Source: Aquila chrysaetos chrysaetos
Lineage: Eukaryota > Chordata > Aves > Accipitriformes > Accipitridae
Assembly: GCF_900496995.4 (NCBI RefSeq)
Contig: NC_044030.1
Coordinates: 78,408,017-78,472,016, forward strand
DNA length: 64,000 bases
Direction: 5' to 3'
The notes under the pieces were generated by a model. That model was not told the DNA's origin. It was given only the letters and a program-made list of their open reading frames with translations, and ran no database searches. Position numbers and translations under genes: made by a program. This document shows, in pieces, positions 63,533 through 64,000 of this stretch. Position 1 is the stretch's first letter; each line of letters begins with the position of its first letter.

Positions 63533-64000
63533 GTGAGCAGGACACTGGAGCATGGGACATCTCTATGTCCCATAAAGGCCACATGCATCGGGGGCAACAG
63601 CAGTGGGCTGCAGAGGGGCGGGTGATGGCATGGCAAGGCGGAGCAGTGACCTCACCAGAAAAAAAGGCAGTCCTAGGGTCCCCAGGCAAGAGGAGCAGAG
63701 CAGGTCTGGTGACCGTAACCAGGGTCAGCCTTGTGACCCAGTGATCACAGCCAAGTCTGCAGGGAGGAGGCAGGTCTGAGGCCAAGCCAAGGAGTCGTGA
63801 TGGCATGACATGGTCAGGAGAAGCAGGGGACAAGGCAGGCACAACATACCTACAGCATGCTGACCCCAAAAGTGTGTCCTGAGCTGAGACAGGGGCAAAC
63901 AGGACCAGAGCAGTGGAGGTTCGGCCATCCCCTCCTGTTGTGGTCAGTGGAGCCAAGTTTCAGCAGTGCCCCCATGAAATGCCATCATGGCCCAAGGAGA
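63533..64000 (+). other. Start of intron 2 of the AQP7-like gene
   Basis: From GTGAGC to the right edge. The next coding exon, expected to begin with the residues before the first NPA-type loop, is not seen in the window. Frames here are short and overlapping. Confidence 0.7.

Noticed and set aside
1-64000. CRISPR arrays, operons, tRNA clusters or a prokaryotic defence system
   Set aside because: No regularly spaced direct repeats, no ribosome-binding-site-led gene chains and no tRNA cloverleaf were seen; intron-split genes and CR1/LTR repeats show a vertebrate nuclear genome.

Overview
The window looks like nuclear DNA of a bird, most likely a neoavian. Coding sequence is sparse and split by introns. 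The interspersed repeats are CR1 LINEs of several ages, including one 1.3 kb copy with a recognisable reverse transcriptase region. There is also a solo LTR of a type I know to be abundant in bird genomes (start TGTCCTAGTTTCAGCTGGG, end GGGGTTAAACCACGACA). There is no bacterial, phage or organellar signature. No species can be named from the sequence alone.

Layout. 1-28.4 kb is intergenic DNA holding repeats only: a CR1 at 6.28-7.57 kb, an old reverse CR1 at 10.44-10.99 kb, a 576 bp solo LTR at 21.77-22.34 kb, a 918 bp reverse-strand LTR at 23.12-24.04 kb, a CR1 3' end at 25.4-25.7 kb and an old reverse CR1 at 26.0-26.3 kb. 28.5-33.9 kb holds one complete plus-strand gene of five coding exons. 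It has a TATA box, a signal peptide, two Ly6/uPAR three-finger domains, a hydrophobic C-terminal tail and a polyadenylation signal. It belongs to the phospholipase A2 inhibitor gamma / PINLYP group. All four introns are phase 1 with good GT-AG borders, and the exons join into an uninterrupted 226-residue frame. 34-60 kb has no gene I can establish. It carries two copies of an old repeat with a 5S-rRNA-like segment (35.3-35.8 and 50.9-51.3 kb), two related old CR1-like fragments (46.8-47.1 and 52.7-53.0 kb), and a few exon-like scraps that may be remains of a second Ly6/uPAR gene. 60.1 kb to the end holds the first two coding exons of an aquaglyceroporin, best matched to AQP7, which continues past the right edge.

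The two genes are not obviously connected in function: one is a secreted or surface-anchored three-finger protein, the other a glycerol/water channel. From general knowledge AQP7 is on the Z chromosome in chicken, so this may be Z-linked DNA; that is inference. I found no clearly undescribed system. The items most worth a second look are the apparent GPI-type tail on the PLI-gamma-like protein, the possible relics of a tandem copy downstream of it, and the paired 5S-like repeat segments.
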